A stretch of DNA of 64,000 bases from Cyanobacteriota bacterium (GTDB taxonomy: Bacteria > Cyanobacteriota > Cyanobacteriia > Cyanobacteriales > Microcoleaceae), in NCBI GenBank assembly GCA_025362325.1, contig JANYGO010000290.1, positions 1 to 64,000 on the forward strand, in the 5' to 3' direction. How positions within the stretch are numbered: position 1 is the stretch's first letter; each line of letters starts with the position of its first letter. A program made the position numbers and the translations under genes. The notes beneath the pieces were generated by a model. That model saw only the letters and a list, made by a program, of their open reading frames with translations, made no database searches and was not told the DNA's origin. Of the stretch, positions 27,985-37,843 are shown piece after piece.

Positions 27985-28033
27985 GATACAGTATTCAGTT
28001 CTCGTTCCTTGTCTTACCGAGAGGAGAGTCTTC

Positions 28034-30328
28034 ATGACCATTAGTCCTCCAGAGCGAGAGGTAAAAGTTAGAGTAGTAGTCGATAAGAATCCGGTGCCAA
28101 CCTCTTTTGAAAAGTGGTCAAAACCAGGTCATTTCGATCGCACTCTAGCTAAGGGGCCAAAAACCACCACTTGGATTTGGAACCTCCACGCTAACGCTCA
28201 CGACTTCGACAGTCATACAAGTGACTTAGAAGACGTTTCGCGCAAAATCTTTAGCGCTCACTTCGGCCACTTGGCAGTAATCTTCGTTTGGTTAAGCGGC
28301 GCATATTTCCACGGCGCTAAATTTTCCAACTACGAAGCTTGGCTGACAGATCCAACAGCCATCAAGCCCAGTGCTCAAGTGGTTTGGCCGATTTTTGGCC
28401 AAGAAATTTTAAATGCAGATGTAGGCGGCGGCTTCCACGGAATTCAGATCACATCTGGTCTGTTTCAACTGTGGCGCGCTAACGGCATCACTAACTCATA
28501 CCAGCTATATTGCACTGCGATCGGCGCCTTGGTAATGGCAGCATTGATGCTATTTGCCGGTTGGTTCCACTATCACGTCCGCGCTCCGAAACTGGAATGG
28601 TTTCAGAACGTAGAATCGATGATGAACCACCACTTGGCAGTTTTGCTAGGCTGCGGCTGCTTGGGCTTTGCAGGACAACAAATTCACGTTGCTCTGCCGA
28701 TCAATGCTTGCATGGACGCGATCGATGCAGGCTCACCGTTGACAGTCGGCGGTAAGCTGATCAAAACAGTTACCGACATCCCCCTGCCGCACGAGTGGAT
28801 TTTGACGCCGGGCTTGATGGCTGACATCTACCCGAGCTTCGCTAAAGGTTTAACCCCTTTCTTCACCCTCAACTGGGGCGCATACTCAGACTTCCTGACC
28901 TTCAAAGGCGGTCTGAACCCAACCACAGGCGGTCTGTGGCTGACAGATACAGCGCACCACCACTTAGCTTTGGCAGTGCTGTTTATCGTCGCCGGTCATA
29001 TGTACCGCACGAACTGGGGCATCGGCCACAGCATGAAGGAAATCTTAGAGAACCATAAAGGCCCCTTCACTGGTGAAGGTCACAAGGGTCTCTACGAAAT
29101 CCTGACTAATTCTTGGCACGCGCAACTAGCCATTAACTTGGCAATGCTCGGCTCTGTGAGCATCATCGTAGCTCACCATATGTACGCGATGCCTCCGTAT
29201 CCGTACATCGCGACAGACTACCCGACTCAGCTATCCCTGTTCACCCACCACATGTGGATTGGCGGATTCCTGATTGTTGGCGCAGCGGCTCACGCAGCAA
29301 TCTTCATGGTGCGGGACTACAATCCGGCTGGAAATGTCAACAACTTGTTGGATCGCATGATCCGTCATCGAGATGCCATCATTTCCCACCTGAACTGGGT
29401 TTGCATATTCTTGGGCTTCCACAGCTTCGGTTTGTACGTTCACAACGATACAATGCGGGCTTTCGGTCGTCCTCAAGATTTGTTCTCAGATACCGGTATT
29501 CAATTGCGTCCGATATTTGCCCAATGGGTGCAAAATATCCACGCCTTGGCTCCGGGCACAACAGCTCCGAATGCTATGGAAATCGTCAGCCACGCTTTTG
29601 GCGGCGGTGCAGTAGTAGTCGGCGGCAAAGTAGCGATGATGCCTATAGAGTTGGGTACGGCGGACTTCTTGATCCACCACATCCACGCTTTCACCATTCA
29701 CGTTACAGTCCTGATTCTCTTGAAAGGCGTGTTGTTTGCACGCAGTTCACGCTTAGTTCCTGACAAAGGTAACTTGGGCTTCCGGTTCCCTTGCGACGGC
29801 CCCGGCCGTGGCGGCACCTGCCAAGTTTCTGGTTGGGATCACGTGTTCTTGGGCTTGTTCTGGATGTACAACTGCATCTCGATCGTGATTTTCCACTTTA
29901 GCTGGAAAATGCAGTCGGACGTGTGGGGAACAGTATCGCCAGACGGCACAATTTCTCACATCACCGGCGGCAACTTCGCACAAAGTGCGATCACGATTAA
30001 CGGCTGGCTACGGGACTTCCTCTGGGCGCAAGCTTCTCAGGTAATTCAGTCCTACGGTTCGGCACTGTCGGCCTACGGTCTGATGTTCCTAGCTGGACAC
30101 TTCGTATTCGCTTTCAGCTTGATGTTCCTGTTCAGCGGCCGCGGCTACTGGCAAGAACTGATTGAGTCCATTGTTTGGGCTCACAACAAACTCAAAGTGT
30201 CTCCGTCGATTCAGCCTCGCGCTCTGAGCATTATTCAGGGTCGGGCAGTGGGTGTAGCTCACTACCTCCTGGGAGGAATTGTCACTACGTGGGCATTCTT
30301 CCTAGCGCGAATCATCTCGGTAGGGTAA
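28034..30328 (+). CDS. psaA: Photosystem I P700 apoprotein A1
   Basis: 764 residues, 11 transmembrane helices. It forms with PsaB the heterodimer that holds P700, A0, A1 and the FX cluster in the thylakoid membrane. The FX loop [19 protein letters not shown] (two Cys ligands) is near residue 590, and many paired His in HHxxA motifs bind chlorophyll. AGAGGAGAG 9 bases upstream of the ATG is a strong ribosome site. psaB follows after 108 bases, so they are co-transcribed. High C/G codons in third position suggest strong expression. Confidence 0.99.
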   Translation: MTISPPEREVKVRVVVDKNPVPTSFEKWSKPGHFDRTLAKGPKTTTWIWNLHANAHDFDSHTSDLEDVSRKIFSAHFGHLAVIFVWLSGAYFHGAKFSNYEAWLTDPTAIKPSAQVVWPIFGQEILNADVGGGFHGIQITSGLFQLWRANGITNSYQLYCTAIGALVMAALMLFAGWFHYHVRAPKLEWFQNVESMMNHHLAVLLGCGCLGFAGQQIHVALPINACMDAIDAGSPLTVGGKLIKTVTDIPLPHEWILTPGLMADIYPSFAKGLTPFFTLNWGAYSDFLTFKGGLNPTTGGLWLTDTAHHHLALAVLFIVAGHMYRTNWGIGHSMKEILENHKGPFTGEGHKGLYEILTNSWHAQLAINLAMLGSVSIIVAHHMYAMPPYPYIATDYPTQLSLFTHHMWIGGFLIVGAAAHAAIFMVRDYNPAGNVNNLLDRMIRHRDAIISHLNWVCIFLGFHSFGLYVHNDTMRAFGRPQDLFSDTGIQLRPIFAQWVQNIHALAPGTTAPNAMEIVSHAFGGGAVVVGGKVAMMPIELGTADFLIHHIHAFTIHVTVLILLKGVLFARSSRLVPDKGNLGFRFPCDGPGRGGTCQVSGWDHVFLGLFWMYNCISIVIFHFSWKMQSDVWGTVSPDGTISHITGGNFAQSAITINGWLRDFLWAQASQVIQSYGSALSAYGLMFLAGHFVFAFSLMFLFSGRGYWQELIESIVWAHNKLKVSPSIQPRALSIIQGRAVGVAHYLLGGIVTTWAFFLARIISVG

Positions 30329-30342
30329 ACTACCTTTAGGTT

Positions 30343-30390
30343 TTGGATTCAGGATTTGGGATCGATCTCAAACCCAGAATCCAAACCTCG
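30343..30390 (+). repeat. Imperfect hairpin in the psaA-psaB spacer
   Basis: TTTTGGATTC at about 30343 pairs with GAATCCAAA at about 30380. No T-run follows, so processing or attenuation is more likely than full termination. Confidence 0.4.
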
Positions 30391-30436
30391 GAACCGAACC
30401 TCTTCAACGTTCAGGATTCAGGATTAATCAAGGCTT

Positions 30437-32665
30437 ATGGCAACGAAATTTCCAAAATTTAGCCAAGACCTTGCCCAAGACCCGACCACACGGCGGATCT
30501 GGTACGGGATTGCCACAGCGCACGACTTTGAAAGCCACGATGGCATGACCGAAGAAAATCTTTACCAAAAGATTTTTGCTTCTCACTTCGGCCACCTAGC
30601 AATCATTTTCTTGTGGACTTCGGGCAGCCTGTTCCACGTAGCATGGCAAGGTAACTTTGAACAGTGGATTAAAGACCCCCTAAATGTTCGCCCGATCGCT
30701 CACGCGATTTGGGACCCCCAATTCGGTGCTCCAGCAGTAGAAGCTTTCACTCAAGCGGGTGCTTCTAATCCAGTAGACATCTCTTACTCAGGTGTTTACC
30801 ATTGGTGGTTTACCCAAGGGATTCGGACAAACGCTGACCTGTATCAAGGAGCTATCTTCTTGCTACTGCTGGCTTCAGTCTTCCTGTTCGCAGGTTGGCT
30901 CCACCTTCAGCCTAAGTACCGTCCGAGCTTGTCTTGGTTCAAAAATGCTGAATCTCGCCTCAACCACCACTTGGCTGGTTTGTTCGGTGTCAGCTCTTTG
31001 GCTTGGACAGGTCACATGGTTCACGTTGCTATCCCCGAATCTCGCGGACAGCACGTAGGTTGGGAAAACTTCTTGTCTACCCCGCCTCACCCGGCCGGTT
31101 TGGCTCCGTTCTTCACTGGTAACTGGGGCGTATACGCCGAGAACCCAGATGCAGCGAGCCATGTCTTCGGTACTTCCGAAGGCGCTGGAACAGCAATTCT
31201 GACTTTCTTGGGCGGCTTCCACCCTCAAACAGAATCTCTGTGGTTGACAGACATCGCTCACCACCACTTGGCGATCGCAGTTCTGTTTATCGTTGCCGGT
31301 CATATGTACCGGACTAACTTCGGTATCGGTCACAGCATCAAAGAGATGTTGGATTCTAAGGCAGGTTTGGTCGGCGGCAAGAGTGAAGGTCAGTTCAACC
31401 TGCCTCACCAAGGCCTCTACGAAACCTACAACAACTCGCTGCACTTCCAACTGGCATTTCACCTCGCTGCTTTGGGCGTGATTACCTCCCTGGTTGCGCA
31501 GCATATGTACGCGATGCCTCCCTACGCTTTCATAGCGCAGGATCACACGACAATGGCTGCGTTGTACACGCACCACCAGTACATTGCTGGTTTCATCATG
31601 GTCGGCGCTTTCGCCCACGGAGCTATCTTCTTGGTGCGGGACTACGATCCTGAATCCAATAAAGGCAACGTGCTCGATCGCGTGTTGCAGCACAAAGAAG
31701 CGATTATCTCTCACTTGAGCTGGGTGTCGCTGTTCTTGGGCTTCCACACTCTCGGTCTTTACGTTCACAACGACGTTGTAGTGGCTTTCGGAACTCCTGA
31801 GAAGCAAATCTTGATTGAACCAGTGTTCGCACAGTTCATCCAAGCTGCTCACGGGAAGGCTCTCTACGGCATGGACGTGCTGTTGTCTAACCCTGACAGC
31901 ATTGCTTCTACCGCTTGGCCCAACTACGGCAACGTATGGCTCCCAGGCTGGTTGGAAGGCATCAATAGCTCTACTAACTCTCTGTTCTTGGCGATCGGAC
32001 CGGGCGATTTCTTGGTTCACCACGCGATCGCACTTGGCTTGCACACCACCACCTTGATCTTGGTCAAGGGCGCTCTGGATGCACGCGGTTCTAAGCTGAT
32101 GCCGGACAAAAAAGACTTCGGTTATGCTTTCCCTTGCGACGGCCCAGGCCGTGGCGGTACCTGCGATGTCTCTGCTTGGGACGCGATGTACCTGTCTGTT
32201 TTCTGGATGCTGAACACCCTAGCTTGGGTAACGTTCTACTGGCACTGGAAGCACCTGGGCATCTGGCAAGGTAACGTGGCTCAGTTCAATGAGTCTTCTA
32301 CCTACCTGATGGGCTGGTTCCGCGATTACCTCTGGCTGTATTCTTCTCAGTTGATCAACGGTTACAACCCGTACGGTACTAACAACTTGTCAGTCTGGGC
32401 TTGGATGTTCTTATTCGGACACCTCGTTTGGGCAACTGGTTTCATGTTCCTGATCTCTTGGAGAGGTTACTGGCAAGAGCTGATCGAGACTTTGGTTTGG
32501 GCTCACGAGCGCACTCCTCTGGCTAACTTGGTTCGCTGGAAAGACAAGCCTGTTGCTTTGTCGATCGTCCAAGGTCGTTTGGTTGGCTTAGTTCACTTTA
32601 CTGTGGGCAACATCCTTACTTACGGCGCGTTTGTAATTGCCTCGACGGCCGGGAAATTCGGGTAA
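30437..32665 (+). CDS. psaB: Photosystem I P700 apoprotein A2
   Basis: 742 residues, the partner of PsaA, binding half of P700 and one side of the FX 4Fe-4S cluster. The FX loop [19 protein letters not shown] is near residue 565, and HHxxA/V chlorophyll-binding motifs recur through 11 helices. The intergenic stretch after psaA contains an imperfect hairpin (TTTGGATTC ... GAATCCAAA) and repeated ATTCAGGATT, which could adjust the psaA:psaB transcript ratio or processing. A strong terminator follows 31 bases after the stop. Confidence 0.99.
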   Translation: MATKFPKFSQDLAQDPTTRRIWYGIATAHDFESHDGMTEENLYQKIFASHFGHLAIIFLWTSGSLFHVAWQGNFEQWIKDPLNVRPIAHAIWDPQFGAPAVEAFTQAGASNPVDISYSGVYHWWFTQGIRTNADLYQGAIFLLLLASVFLFAGWLHLQPKYRPSLSWFKNAESRLNHHLAGLFGVSSLAWTGHMVHVAIPESRGQHVGWENFLSTPPHPAGLAPFFTGNWGVYAENPDAASHVFGTSEGAGTAILTFLGGFHPQTESLWLTDIAHHHLAIAVLFIVAGHMYRTNFGIGHSIKEMLDSKAGLVGGKSEGQFNLPHQGLYETYNNSLHFQLAFHLAALGVITSLVAQHMYAMPPYAFIAQDHTTMAALYTHHQYIAGFIMVGAFAHGAIFLVRDYDPESNKGNVLDRVLQHKEAIISHLSWVSLFLGFHTLGLYVHNDVVVAFGTPEKQILIEPVFAQFIQAAHGKALYGMDVLLSNPDSIASTAWPNYGNVWLPGWLEGINSSTNSLFLAIGPGDFLVHHAIALGLHTTTLILVKGALDARGSKLMPDKKDFGYAFPCDGPGRGGTCDVSAWDAMYLSVFWMLNTLAWVTFYWHWKHLGIWQGNVAQFNESSTYLMGWFRDYLWLYSSQLINGYNPYGTNNLSVWAWMFLFGHLVWATGFMFLISWRGYWQELIETLVWAHERTPLANLVRWKDKPVALSIVQGRLVGLVHFTVGNILTYGAFVIASTAGKFG

Positions 32666-32696
32666 TTCCGAACTCTGGTTTCTAGGTAATTAACTG

Positions 32697-32727
32697 AAAT
32701 CCCCTGCCTTCTGGCGGGGGATTTTTT
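32697..32727 (+). terminator. psaB rho-independent terminator
   Basis: AAATCCCCTGCC, loop TTCT, GGCGGGGGATTT gives a 12-bp stem with one G-T pair, running straight into TTTTTT. It begins 31 bases after the psaB stop. Confidence 0.9.
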
Positions 32728-33029
32728 GGTATAGAAGAAGGAAGTTCGGCAACGGATTTTGTAACTGATGTAACGGATGTAATGGATTTCAGGAGTCAGG
32801 AATCAGGAAAATGCAGTCCGATTAATGTTTATGGTCGGGAGAATGCGAAGCGGTTGGCTGAGTCTGTCAAGCACGAATAAAAGTGCCATCGATCAGTCCT
32901 AAAAACCTTCAGGCCAAAGCTTTTCGCGGTAATTTGCACCTACAGAAAAATTTATAGTGCGAGCGGGGTAAAATTAGTAGTTAGGTTCCCAAGTTTCGGG
33001 GATAAGTGGTTTATCGAGAGGACTGGGTT
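32728..33029. other. Intergenic region with a dispersed repeat copy
   Basis: Bases 32743-32790 hold a copy of the AGTTCGGCAACGGATTTTGT repeat family that also occurs inside the giant kinase gene and at 61797. After it an open frame ends INVYGRENAKRLAESVKHE-stop (to about 32880) without a usable start; it may be a gene remnant but cannot be assigned. No RNA gene is seen. Confidence 0.5.
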
Positions 33030-33815
33030 GTGAATACAATTATTGACACACAAGTGCTTTCATATCGTTTCAAGGAGATTGAGAACGATGTCCACGACGG
33101 AAGCCGAGCTATTTCATCAATTACAGCTAATGAATTTTTACTGGCTCAGCCCAGAGACTCAAAGCAACCTGACTACTACATTCTTCATCCAGCTAGATAC
33201 TCGGTACTAAATTCAGAAGAACGTGATTTTGGTATTCCCGAGCATTTTGGAAATCCTAAATGGGCCAAGGGAGGTGCTTGTCGGACAGACCAAGTGATTA
33301 TCGACTTTGGCAGTCAGCTCTCTGCATATCGTGAGTTTGGAAACGAAGCAATTGCTGAGGTTATTAACAAAAAAAACTATGGCGTATATGAACTCAGTGT
33401 TTCTCATTTATCTAAACAAAAGCAGAAGTACCTCAAAAAACGGTTGAAATACATTTTGGATAATAATTATCGTTGTTACTCTCTAACTAGAGCGACAATA
33501 GAAAATGGGTTGACTCTGTTTTCAGAGTTTGCTGCTCAACATAACTGCAAAAGCAATATTCGTAACACTATCAATGACATCTTAATACTGGCGACTGCTG
33601 TTGACAGACAAAAGAAATTTATAACATATGATAATGTGCTAAATCGTTTTGCTGCTGAGTATTATGAGGTGCCAGCTCACCAAAACGAAGATGAATTGAT
33701 AATCGATTTTTCAGAGGAGACAACTGAAAGTAGAAAAAGTAAGGAAAGTAAAGGATATGTCAATAGGGGTTGGAGTTACTCGGTTCGTAATAACCGAGAG
33801 GTACAGGGAACCTAA
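33030..33815 (+). CDS. PIN-domain protein
   Basis: 261 residues from the GTG at 33030, which has AGAGGA 7 bases upstream; a second GTG at 33006 has no such site. NTIIDTQVLSYRF at the N-terminus supplies the first PIN acidic residue, SSITANEFLL the second, and ILILATAVDRQKKFITYD the closing acidic residues, the usual layout of a PIN nuclease. It is longer than VapC toxins and has a 60-residue insertion (LHPARYSVLNSEERDFG). No antitoxin gene is adjacent. AT-rich compared with psaB. Likely a metal-dependent RNase of a mobile or defence island; activity is inference. Confidence 0.6.
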   Translation: MNTIIDTQVLSYRFKEIENDVHDGSRAISSITANEFLLAQPRDSKQPDYYILHPARYSVLNSEERDFGIPEHFGNPKWAKGGACRTDQVIIDFGSQLSAYREFGNEAIAEVINKKNYGVYELSVSHLSKQKQKYLKKRLKYILDNNYRCYSLTRATIENGLTLFSEFAAQHNCKSNIRNTINDILILATAVDRQKKFITYDNVLNRFAAEYYEVPAHQNEDELIIDFSEETTESRKSKESKGYVNRGWSYSVRNNREVQGT

Positions 33816-33981
33816 CAACCCGCTTGTACCCAACCGCATTAAGATTGTCTATTGGAAGCAAGAAGGTATCTGTGGTGGGTGAAGCGAAAGCTTATGACAT
33901 GGTTCTTACAACTATAGTGGCTGTAGGAGCGATCGCCCTTTTCACTTCACTAAAAGTGCGATCGCTCTCTCAACCTGATTC

Positions 33982-35013
33982 TTAGGGGGAGTTGAGTTTT
34001 AATTGAAGCCTTTCTCTATTATTCGAGCAAACATCGGGATTAGTATTGCAAATCTCTTCAACTAAAGCAAAATCATCGCTCTGACTATAAATAAACCTAG
34101 AGCTCTGGAGTACCTGAAGGCGGTTGTAGTCAAGCACATATTCCTTTGTTAGAGGAACTAATGTTCGCTCCAGGTTTAGCTTGTGCCGGAAATATTTCTT
34201 TTCCAACATGATTAGGATCAGCTTACTGTTAATAGGAAATACTACCTCGATTCCCTCTGAAGAATAACCACTTGACTCTAAATGGGGAGCCATTACAACT
34301 GGATTATCGGATGTAAAAAATAGTTTATCTGTACTATTTACTCCTATCAACCAAATATGATTTAAAAGAATCTCTGCAAGCTCTTTGTAATGATCAAAAA
34401 TAAATTTTGCTTGTGTGATAGGCATACCATCATTTTCCAAGGCTGATAATGTAGACATACACTGATTCAGTCGGTCTTTTTTTATTTCATTAGCCAATGA
34501 TTCGTCAACCTTAATAGAATTGTCTTCTTCAAACTTATTGATGCCTCTTGATAATTCATCTTCTACTTCTTCTACTATATTGGGTATCAATGGTTGAGTT
34601 TTTTGCCAAACCTCGTTTGAAAAATCTCTAAAATCTTTTGTACGGAGAGATTGAACGGCTACCCAATATGCTAAATCAAGCTTCTGGTCTTGAGTTAAAA
34701 CTTGAAGATAATCCACTTTTTCTGAGGGCTTCAGACTGCGGATGCCTTGTATTTTCTTCTGGATATGATTCATAAACTTAGAAGCTTTTGTTTCAAGTTC
34801 TGAGAACCACTTTTCCATCGGTTGTTGGCGCTCTTTAGTGCCAGATTGTTGAGGAAAATCATAAAAATATTTTTCACACGCTAAATTTTTGACGTTAGTA
34901 AATGGGAGCATTTTCTTTTCAAATTTATCAAAAGTACACAGTTTTTCTTGCTGGTTAGTAAAATACTTTAGGTAAAATTGAGGTACATAGTGTTGATTTT
35001 TAACATTTGACAT
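33982..35013 (-). CDS. DUF4238 domain protein
   Basis: 343 residues from the ATG at 35013 (MSNVKNQHYVPQFYLKYF); the frame extends five codons further. The QHYVPQFYLKYF start and the ACEKYFYDF segment are the hallmarks of DUF4238, followed by a long helical part and SDNPVVMAP, also typical. The function of the family is not established. AT-rich codon use and its place in the 33-38 kb island suggest horizontal transfer. Confidence 0.8.
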   Translation of the reverse strand: MSNVKNQHYVPQFYLKYFTNQQEKLCTFDKFEKKMLPFTNVKNLACEKYFYDFPQQSGTKERQQPMEKWFSELETKASKFMNHIQKKIQGIRSLKPSEKVDYLQVLTQDQKLDLAYWVAVQSLRTKDFRDFSNEVWQKTQPLIPNIVEEVEDELSRGINKFEEDNSIKVDESLANEIKKDRLNQCMSTLSALENDGMPITQAKFIFDHYKELAEILLNHIWLIGVNSTDKLFFTSDNPVVMAPHLESSGYSSEGIEVVFPINSKLILIMLEKKYFRHKLNLERTLVPLTKEYVLDYNRLQVLQSSRFIYSQSDDFALVEEICNTNPDVCSNNRERLQLKLNSP

Positions 35014-35214
35014 ACGGTTTAGCACCAATAAAGATTATTTTATATTTTTATTGTAACACAAAATATTCTCTAGGGAGAATATTAAATAGAATCTTTTTGA
35101 GGGATTAGTAATTATTAATTAAACTTGTAGAGGTAGGTTCACTAGAATCTCTTATTTTTTAGCAACGATCGCCCCGAACCTCACTTCACCAAAAGCGCGA
35201 TCGCCCTCAACCCC

Positions 35215-35409
35215 TCAAATCTCCCCATTAACCTGCATCTGATGCACCTTGTCCGCCAATTCTTGCAAGCGCTTTTCGTCCAACTCGTCGATCGCCAGCA
35301 TTCCGACATAGATGATTTCCTTCAGCGTTAGTCTGGTTGCTAGCGCCTTTTTCTGCACAAGATCCTTGATAATTGGGCTGACTCCGATCGCGGTACTGGC
35401 TCTAGTCAC
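35215..35409 (-). CDS. Small protein, paralogue of the 35561 gene (copy 1)
   Basis: 64 residues: MTRASTAIGVSPIIKDLVQK..., predicted all-helical, ending LADKVHQMQVNGEI. It is a clear duplicate of the protein at 35561-35755, with the last 14 residues identical. Size and position next to toxin-antitoxin genes suggest a DNA-binding or antitoxin-like protein, but no family is recognised and no toxin partner overlaps it. Confidence 0.55.
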   Translation of the reverse strand: MTRASTAIGVSPIIKDLVQKKALATRLTLKEIIYVGMLAIDELDEKRLQELADKVHQMQVNGEI

Positions 35410-35560
35410 AAAACTAACGGGAGATTAACAACTTCGACTAAATCTTAGCACCTTTAAGTTAAGGTTTTAGCTGCGATGCAAAATGTTTAAGCGCGTCTTG
35501 ACAAGACGAGACACGAAGGTTTATATTGAAGATGTGGAAAGAGCGATCGCCCTCAACCCT

Positions 35561-35755
35561 TCAAATCTCACCATTAACCTGCATCTGGTGCACCTTGTCC
35601 GCCAACTCTTGGCGGCTTTCCTTATCGAGTGCATCAATTGCCAGCATTCCCAAGTACACGACTTCCTTCTGGGTGAGTCTGGTCGCTTGCGCTTGTTTTT
35701 GAATGACTTCCTTAATCACGGAACTGACCGCGATCGCAGTATTAGTTTTTGCCAC
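35561..35755 (-). CDS. Small protein, paralogue of the 35215 gene (copy 2)
   Basis: 64 residues: MAKTNTAIAVSSVIKEVIQK..., about two-thirds identical to copy 1. The two genes are in tandem, 151 bases apart, and their 3' flanks (GCGATCGCCCTCAACCC) are also shared, so the duplication included non-coding DNA. Conserved pattern TAI-VS-(I/V)IK-(L/V)(V/I)QK-A-ATRLT-KE suggests the protein is under selection. Function unknown. Confidence 0.55.
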   Translation of the reverse strand: MAKTNTAIAVSSVIKEVIQKQAQATRLTQKEVVYLGMLAIDALDKESRQELADKVHQMQVNGEI

Positions 35756-35909
35756 GAAGAATAATCAACTATGAATAACTTTCCTTGATGTTAGCATCCT
35801 CGGTTAGATTAATTGCGATAATGTTTGACAAATCACAGTTAATCACGCTATAGTATAGAAAATACAAAAAAGCGATCGCCTCACGTCTGGACAACTTAAG
35901 GTCGATCGG

Positions 35910-36122
35910 CTATTCTTCCAAAACCTCAACCAAATCCTCAATCATCACATCAAAAGTCCGAGCTAACCTCCGCAGGCAAGTAAAATCAACCATTGCCATT
36001 TCAGGACGACGAGCATAGCTTCTGACGGTGCTATAAATTACCCCAGAACGATCGGATACTTCCTTAAGCGTCCAGCCCTTCTCCGCCGCTAGTTCCCGAA
36101 TTTTTAGCCTGACTAAACCCAT
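35910..36122 (-). CDS. XRE-family helix-turn-helix regulator
   Basis: 70 residues from the ATG at 36122 (MGLVRLKIRELAAEKGWTLK); the frame begins six codons earlier. One HTH domain: KIRELAAEKGWTLKEVSDRSGVIYSTVRSYAR, then CLRRLARTFDVMIEDLVEVL, the usual Cro/CI shape. It probably regulates itself or neighbours in the toxin-antitoxin island. No operator can be named. Confidence 0.8.
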   Translation of the reverse strand: MGLVRLKIRELAAEKGWTLKEVSDRSGVIYSTVRSYARRPEMAMVDFTCLRRLARTFDVMIEDLVEVLEE

Positions 36123-36251
36123 GCTTGACAGTTGATGCAATTGCGTCGTATAATTGTATATGTAAAGAGCGATCGCCCCCCGGCCTAGATAACTAAAGGG
36201 CGATCGTCTTTAAAACCTAATTTAGACAGATTTTTTTCTGTCTTAAACACC

Positions 36252-36357
36252 TACCATCAATAGACTTATCACCATCAAGAGACTTATCTAGCATCAGAAT
36301 AGGCAATTACCACAATAGGCACTTACCACAAAGGCACTTACCATATAGGTACTTACA
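36252..36357 (+). repeat. Iteron-like short tandem repeats in front of the 36358 gene
   Basis: Two 18-base units ACCATCAATAGACTTATC / ACCATCAAGAGACTTATC (36252-36287), then four units of about 16 bases of the form AATAGGCACTTACCAC (about 36298-36357). The last unit supplies AGG 8 bases before the ATG at 36358. Confidence 0.7.
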
Positions 36358-36828
36358 ATGATATCAGATACTCCGAGAAAATCATCGGCGATCGGCGAAT
36401 CAAAAATTATCCACAAATCGCCAGTGCTGCATCCGCTGGCGAGATTCGTCACCGAAGACACAGTAGCACTGCTGTTCAACATCTCAACAGACGACATTTA
36501 CCGGATTGAGTGCTGCCGCCACATGGTGTATGTCCACGCCAAAGGCATCAGCCGGTTTGTCAGCTACGCCGATTTTCCCCCAATTTTAGAAGTAAATCCG
36601 CCTTCCCCTCAAGATTTTGCCCGGTGGTACAAACGCTGGAAAGGCAAGCAAGCACCAGGATTTTGGACTAAATTTTATACGCACAACTTCCAGGCGGCTG
36701 TTTCAGTTGACAGCTTGCTTGAGTGGGGCAAATTGGTAGCTACTGTGAAATCGGCAATCTCTGCCTCAGCGCTACAACAGCTACGGGATGTTTATGCTCA
36801 AGAAAAAGATTTGATGGAAAAATTTTAA
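36358..36828 (+). CDS. Hypothetical protein behind iteron-like repeats
   Basis: 156 residues, soluble. FVTEDTVALLFNISTDDIYRIECC resembles the start of a helix-turn-helix (gene-initiation type), followed by HAKGISRFVSYADFP, WYKRWKGKQAPGFWTKFY and a helical C-terminus. Not recognised. The repeats directly upstream suggest that it, or an upstream regulator, binds them. It is not clearly linked to the following toxin-antitoxin pair (79-base gap). Confidence 0.6.
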   Translation: MISDTPRKSSAIGESKIIHKSPVLHPLARFVTEDTVALLFNISTDDIYRIECCRHMVYVHAKGISRFVSYADFPPILEVNPPSPQDFARWYKRWKGKQAPGFWTKFYTHNFQAAVSVDSLLEWGKLVATVKSAISASALQQLRDVYAQEKDLMEKF

Positions 36829-36907
36829 AGTGCGATCGGACGAGCAACTGCGAAAATGAGTACAGGCACAATTAAAAATGTAAAACTAAATATGGAGAAA
36901 ACTTTGA

Positions 36908-37147
36908 ATGGCTGAGAATACCGTGAAAATAGACATCTCATTTCAATCACTGCTGGCAGCAATTTCGTCACTGGAAATTGCGGAAAAACAGAAGCTTTGG
37001 GAACTGTTGGAAGCTGAATTATTCCCGGATGAGGAAGATTCTCCCGAAGATATTGCTGAAATTGAGGCCGCCCGTGCTGATTATAAAGCCGGTGACTACA
37101 TCACGTTTGACGAATACACGATTCAACGGGCAAGAAAGTCAACATGA
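36908..37147 (+). CDS. Antitoxin of a RelE-type pair
   Basis: 79 residues, acidic: FQSLLAAISSLEIAEKQKLWELLEAELFPDEED, then AARADYKAGDYITFDEY. This is the usual form of cyanobacterial antitoxins that precede RelE/ParE toxins. GGAG lies 9 bases before the ATG. The stop overlaps the toxin start by 4 bases (ATGA), showing translational coupling. Confidence 0.8.
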   Translation: MAENTVKIDISFQSLLAAISSLEIAEKQKLWELLEAELFPDEEDSPEDIAEIEAARADYKAGDYITFDEYTIQRARKST

Positions 37148-37407
37148 CTTATACAATCATTACGCCCAAAGCTGTGCAAAAGCAGCTAGATGCCTTGCCC
37201 GATGATGTCTATGAGCGTATTGCTGTCAAAGTCCAGCAACTTGCGGAAAACCCGCGCCCTGATGGAGTTGTTAAACTAAAAGGTTATGAAAATGAATACC
37301 GTATTCGCATCGGTGATTATCGCGTTCGTTATAAAATTGAAGATCGAGAGCTAACGATTCTGCTGTTGCAATGCAAACATCGGAAGGACGTTTATAGAGG
37401 AGGTTGA
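37144..37407 (+). CDS. RelE/ParE-family toxin
   Basis: 87 residues: YTIITPKAVQKQLDALP, VKVQQLAENPRP, LKGYENEYRIRIGDYRVRYKIED and the C-terminal HRKDVYRG are all RelE-superfamily hallmarks (mRNA interferase that cuts at the ribosome). Intact in length and motif. Coupled to the antitoxin upstream. Confidence 0.9.
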   Translation: MTYTIITPKAVQKQLDALPDDVYERIAVKVQQLAENPRPDGVVKLKGYENEYRIRIGDYRVRYKIEDRELTILLLQCKHRKDVYRGG

Positions 37408-37479
37408 TTCCTCACCCACGATCTCACCGCAGTTGGCAATATTGTTAGCGGAACTCGACGACTTAAAGGAGGAAGATTC

Positions 37480-37698
37480 ATGAATCGATACAGTATGATC
37501 GTCCAATGGTCTGACGAAGAGCAACTTTGCCTAGTGACGATTCCAGAATTGGCCGATCGCGTGATCATGCCCTGTACACACGGTGAAACTCGCGAAGCAG
37601 CCATCAGACATGGCGAAGAAGTGCTCGAAATGTATCTAGAAGCTTGGCAAGAAGAAGGTGCACCCATCCCGGAACCTAGCATTCTTCAAATTGCCTGA
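37480..37698 (+). CDS. HicB-family antitoxin, without HicA
   Basis: 72 residues: YSMIVQWSDEEQLCLVTIPEL, then CTHGETREAAIRHGEEVLEMYLE, the HicB partial RNase-H fold. AAGGAGGA 7 bases before the ATG is a near-perfect ribosome site. No HicA (about 60 residues with a double-stranded-RNA-binding fold) is found in the 72 bases upstream or in the gap after it, so it is an orphan. Confidence 0.75.
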   Translation: MNRYSMIVQWSDEEQLCLVTIPELADRVIMPCTHGETREAAIRHGEEVLEMYLEAWQEEGAPIPEPSILQIA

Positions 37699-37843
37699 GT
37701 AAAATCCCAAGCCGAAAAGTTTGTGAATCGCAGCTATCCCTCTTCAGGAATCGCCTGTTCTCTTTGTCTATTAAACTGAGACAACTAGATGAGGGAATTA
37801 GACTATTGATAAATTTCTGATTTTACCGATCGCGATTTAACTT

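Noticed and set aside
27800-27985. Riboswitch in the psaA leader
   Set aside because: The structured look is better explained by an IS605 right end; no known riboswitch core was found.
30875-32044. 389-residue minus-strand frame across psaB
   Set aside because: Antisense shadow of a highly biased gene; no family motif and no ribosome site.
32790-32880. Open stretch ending NVYGRENAKRLAESVKHE
   Set aside because: Looks protein-like but has no start and no recognisable family; too short to call a pseudogene.
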